This document shows positions 22,520 to 22,659 of a DNA stretch of 22,659 bases, one piece after another. The DNA comes from RGIG4608 sp045125655. GTDB taxonomy: Bacteria > Bacillota > Clostridia > Oscillospirales > CAG-272. The notes below the pieces were generated by a model, which saw nothing but the letters and a program-made list of their open reading frames with translations, did not search any database and was not told where the DNA came from. Position 1 is the stretch's first letter, and each line of letters starts with the position of its first letter. The DNA lies in NCBI GenBank assembly GCA_045125655.1, contig JBGVNP010000052.1:1-22659 (forward strand), in the 5' to 3' direction. A program made the translations under genes and the position numbers.

Positions 22520-22659
22520 ATGAAAAAATTATGGAATAAAAATTTTATCCTGCTTTTGCAAGCCAGTGCGGTCAGCACCATCGGCGACCTTATGTATAGC
22601 GTAGCAATAGGATATTGGGTATACGAGCAAACGGGCTCCAACTCTTTGATGGGGCTTAT
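22520..22659 (+). CDS. MFS transporter, 5' fragment
   Basis: The open frame begins at ATG 22520 with GGGAG (22504-22508) 11 nt upstream and runs off the window end. The 46 visible residues read MKKLWNKNFILLLQASAVS, then TIGDLMYSVAIGYWVYEQTG and SNSLMGL. This is the first membrane helix and loop of the MFS_3 type (macrolide-efflux/EntS-like proteins), in which a short basic N terminus is followed by an F/I-L-L-x-Q-x-S...G-D motif and a W-V-Y/L-E-x-T-G-S turn. The substrate cannot be told from this fragment. It has a good promoter and possible operator sites upstream, so it may be an inducible efflux gene. Confidence 0.75.
   Translation, partial: MKKLWNKNFILLLQASAVSTIGDLMYSVAIGYWVYEQTGSNSLMGL

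Overview
The window is a block of core housekeeping genes from a Gram-positive bacterium, most likely an uncultured or gut-type member of class Clostridia (Bacillota). Three things support this: the conserved gene orders infC-rpmI-rplT-rRNA methylase, dprA-topA-trmFO, rnc-radical SAM-smc-ftsY and yhbY-nadD-yqeK-LCP-rsfS-leuS; strong AGGAGG-type ribosome binding sites; and clear TTGACA/TATAAT promoters. I cannot place it below class level from sequence alone. Almost everything is on the + strand.

Layout. 1-395: intergenic DNA with palindromes, a sigma-A type promoter and a leader with an attenuator-like terminator. 396-1605: infC, rpmI, rplT and a terminator. 1753-8333: a SpoU-family rRNA methylase (RlmP/YsgA-like), dprA, topA, trmFO and rnc, closely packed. 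8441-9457: an Elp3/YtqA-like radical SAM protein whose 3' end holds a promoter for smc. 9503-16050: smc, ftsY, rdgB, a small membrane protein of unknown function, yhbY and nadD. 16051-16450: a 400-bp non-coding interval. 16451-20972: yqeK, an LCP-family cell-wall ligase, rsfS and leuS. 21052-21228: rpsU with its own promoter and a shared terminator. 21279-21932: an unknown gene on the minus strand. 21955-22460: a palindrome-rich intergenic region. 22520 to the end: the start of an MFS transporter cut by the window edge.

The genes are linked by translation and growth: initiation factor 3, L35, L20, S21, ribosome assembly and silencing factors (YhbY, RsfS), rRNA and tRNA modification (RlmP-like, TrmFO, the radical SAM protein), leucyl-tRNA synthetase, RNase III, SRP receptor, chromosome condensation and topology (SMC, TopA), DNA uptake processing (DprA), nucleotide and NAD metabolism (RdgB, NadD, YqeK) and wall polymer attachment (LCP).

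The most interesting signal is in the nadD-yqeK gap. A multi-branched inverted-repeat structure (16146-16350) folds clearly better as a minus-strand RNA. All six A-C mismatches in its + strand stems become G-U pairs on the minus strand, two hairpins become CUUG tetraloops, a TTGTCA-17-TATGAT promoter sits just upstream, and a run of six U follows. This predicts an undescribed structured RNA of about 240 nt, or a mobile palindromic element carrying one. It abuts three exact-length tandem copies of a 27-bp repeat and shares a short module with two other intergenic regions in the window.
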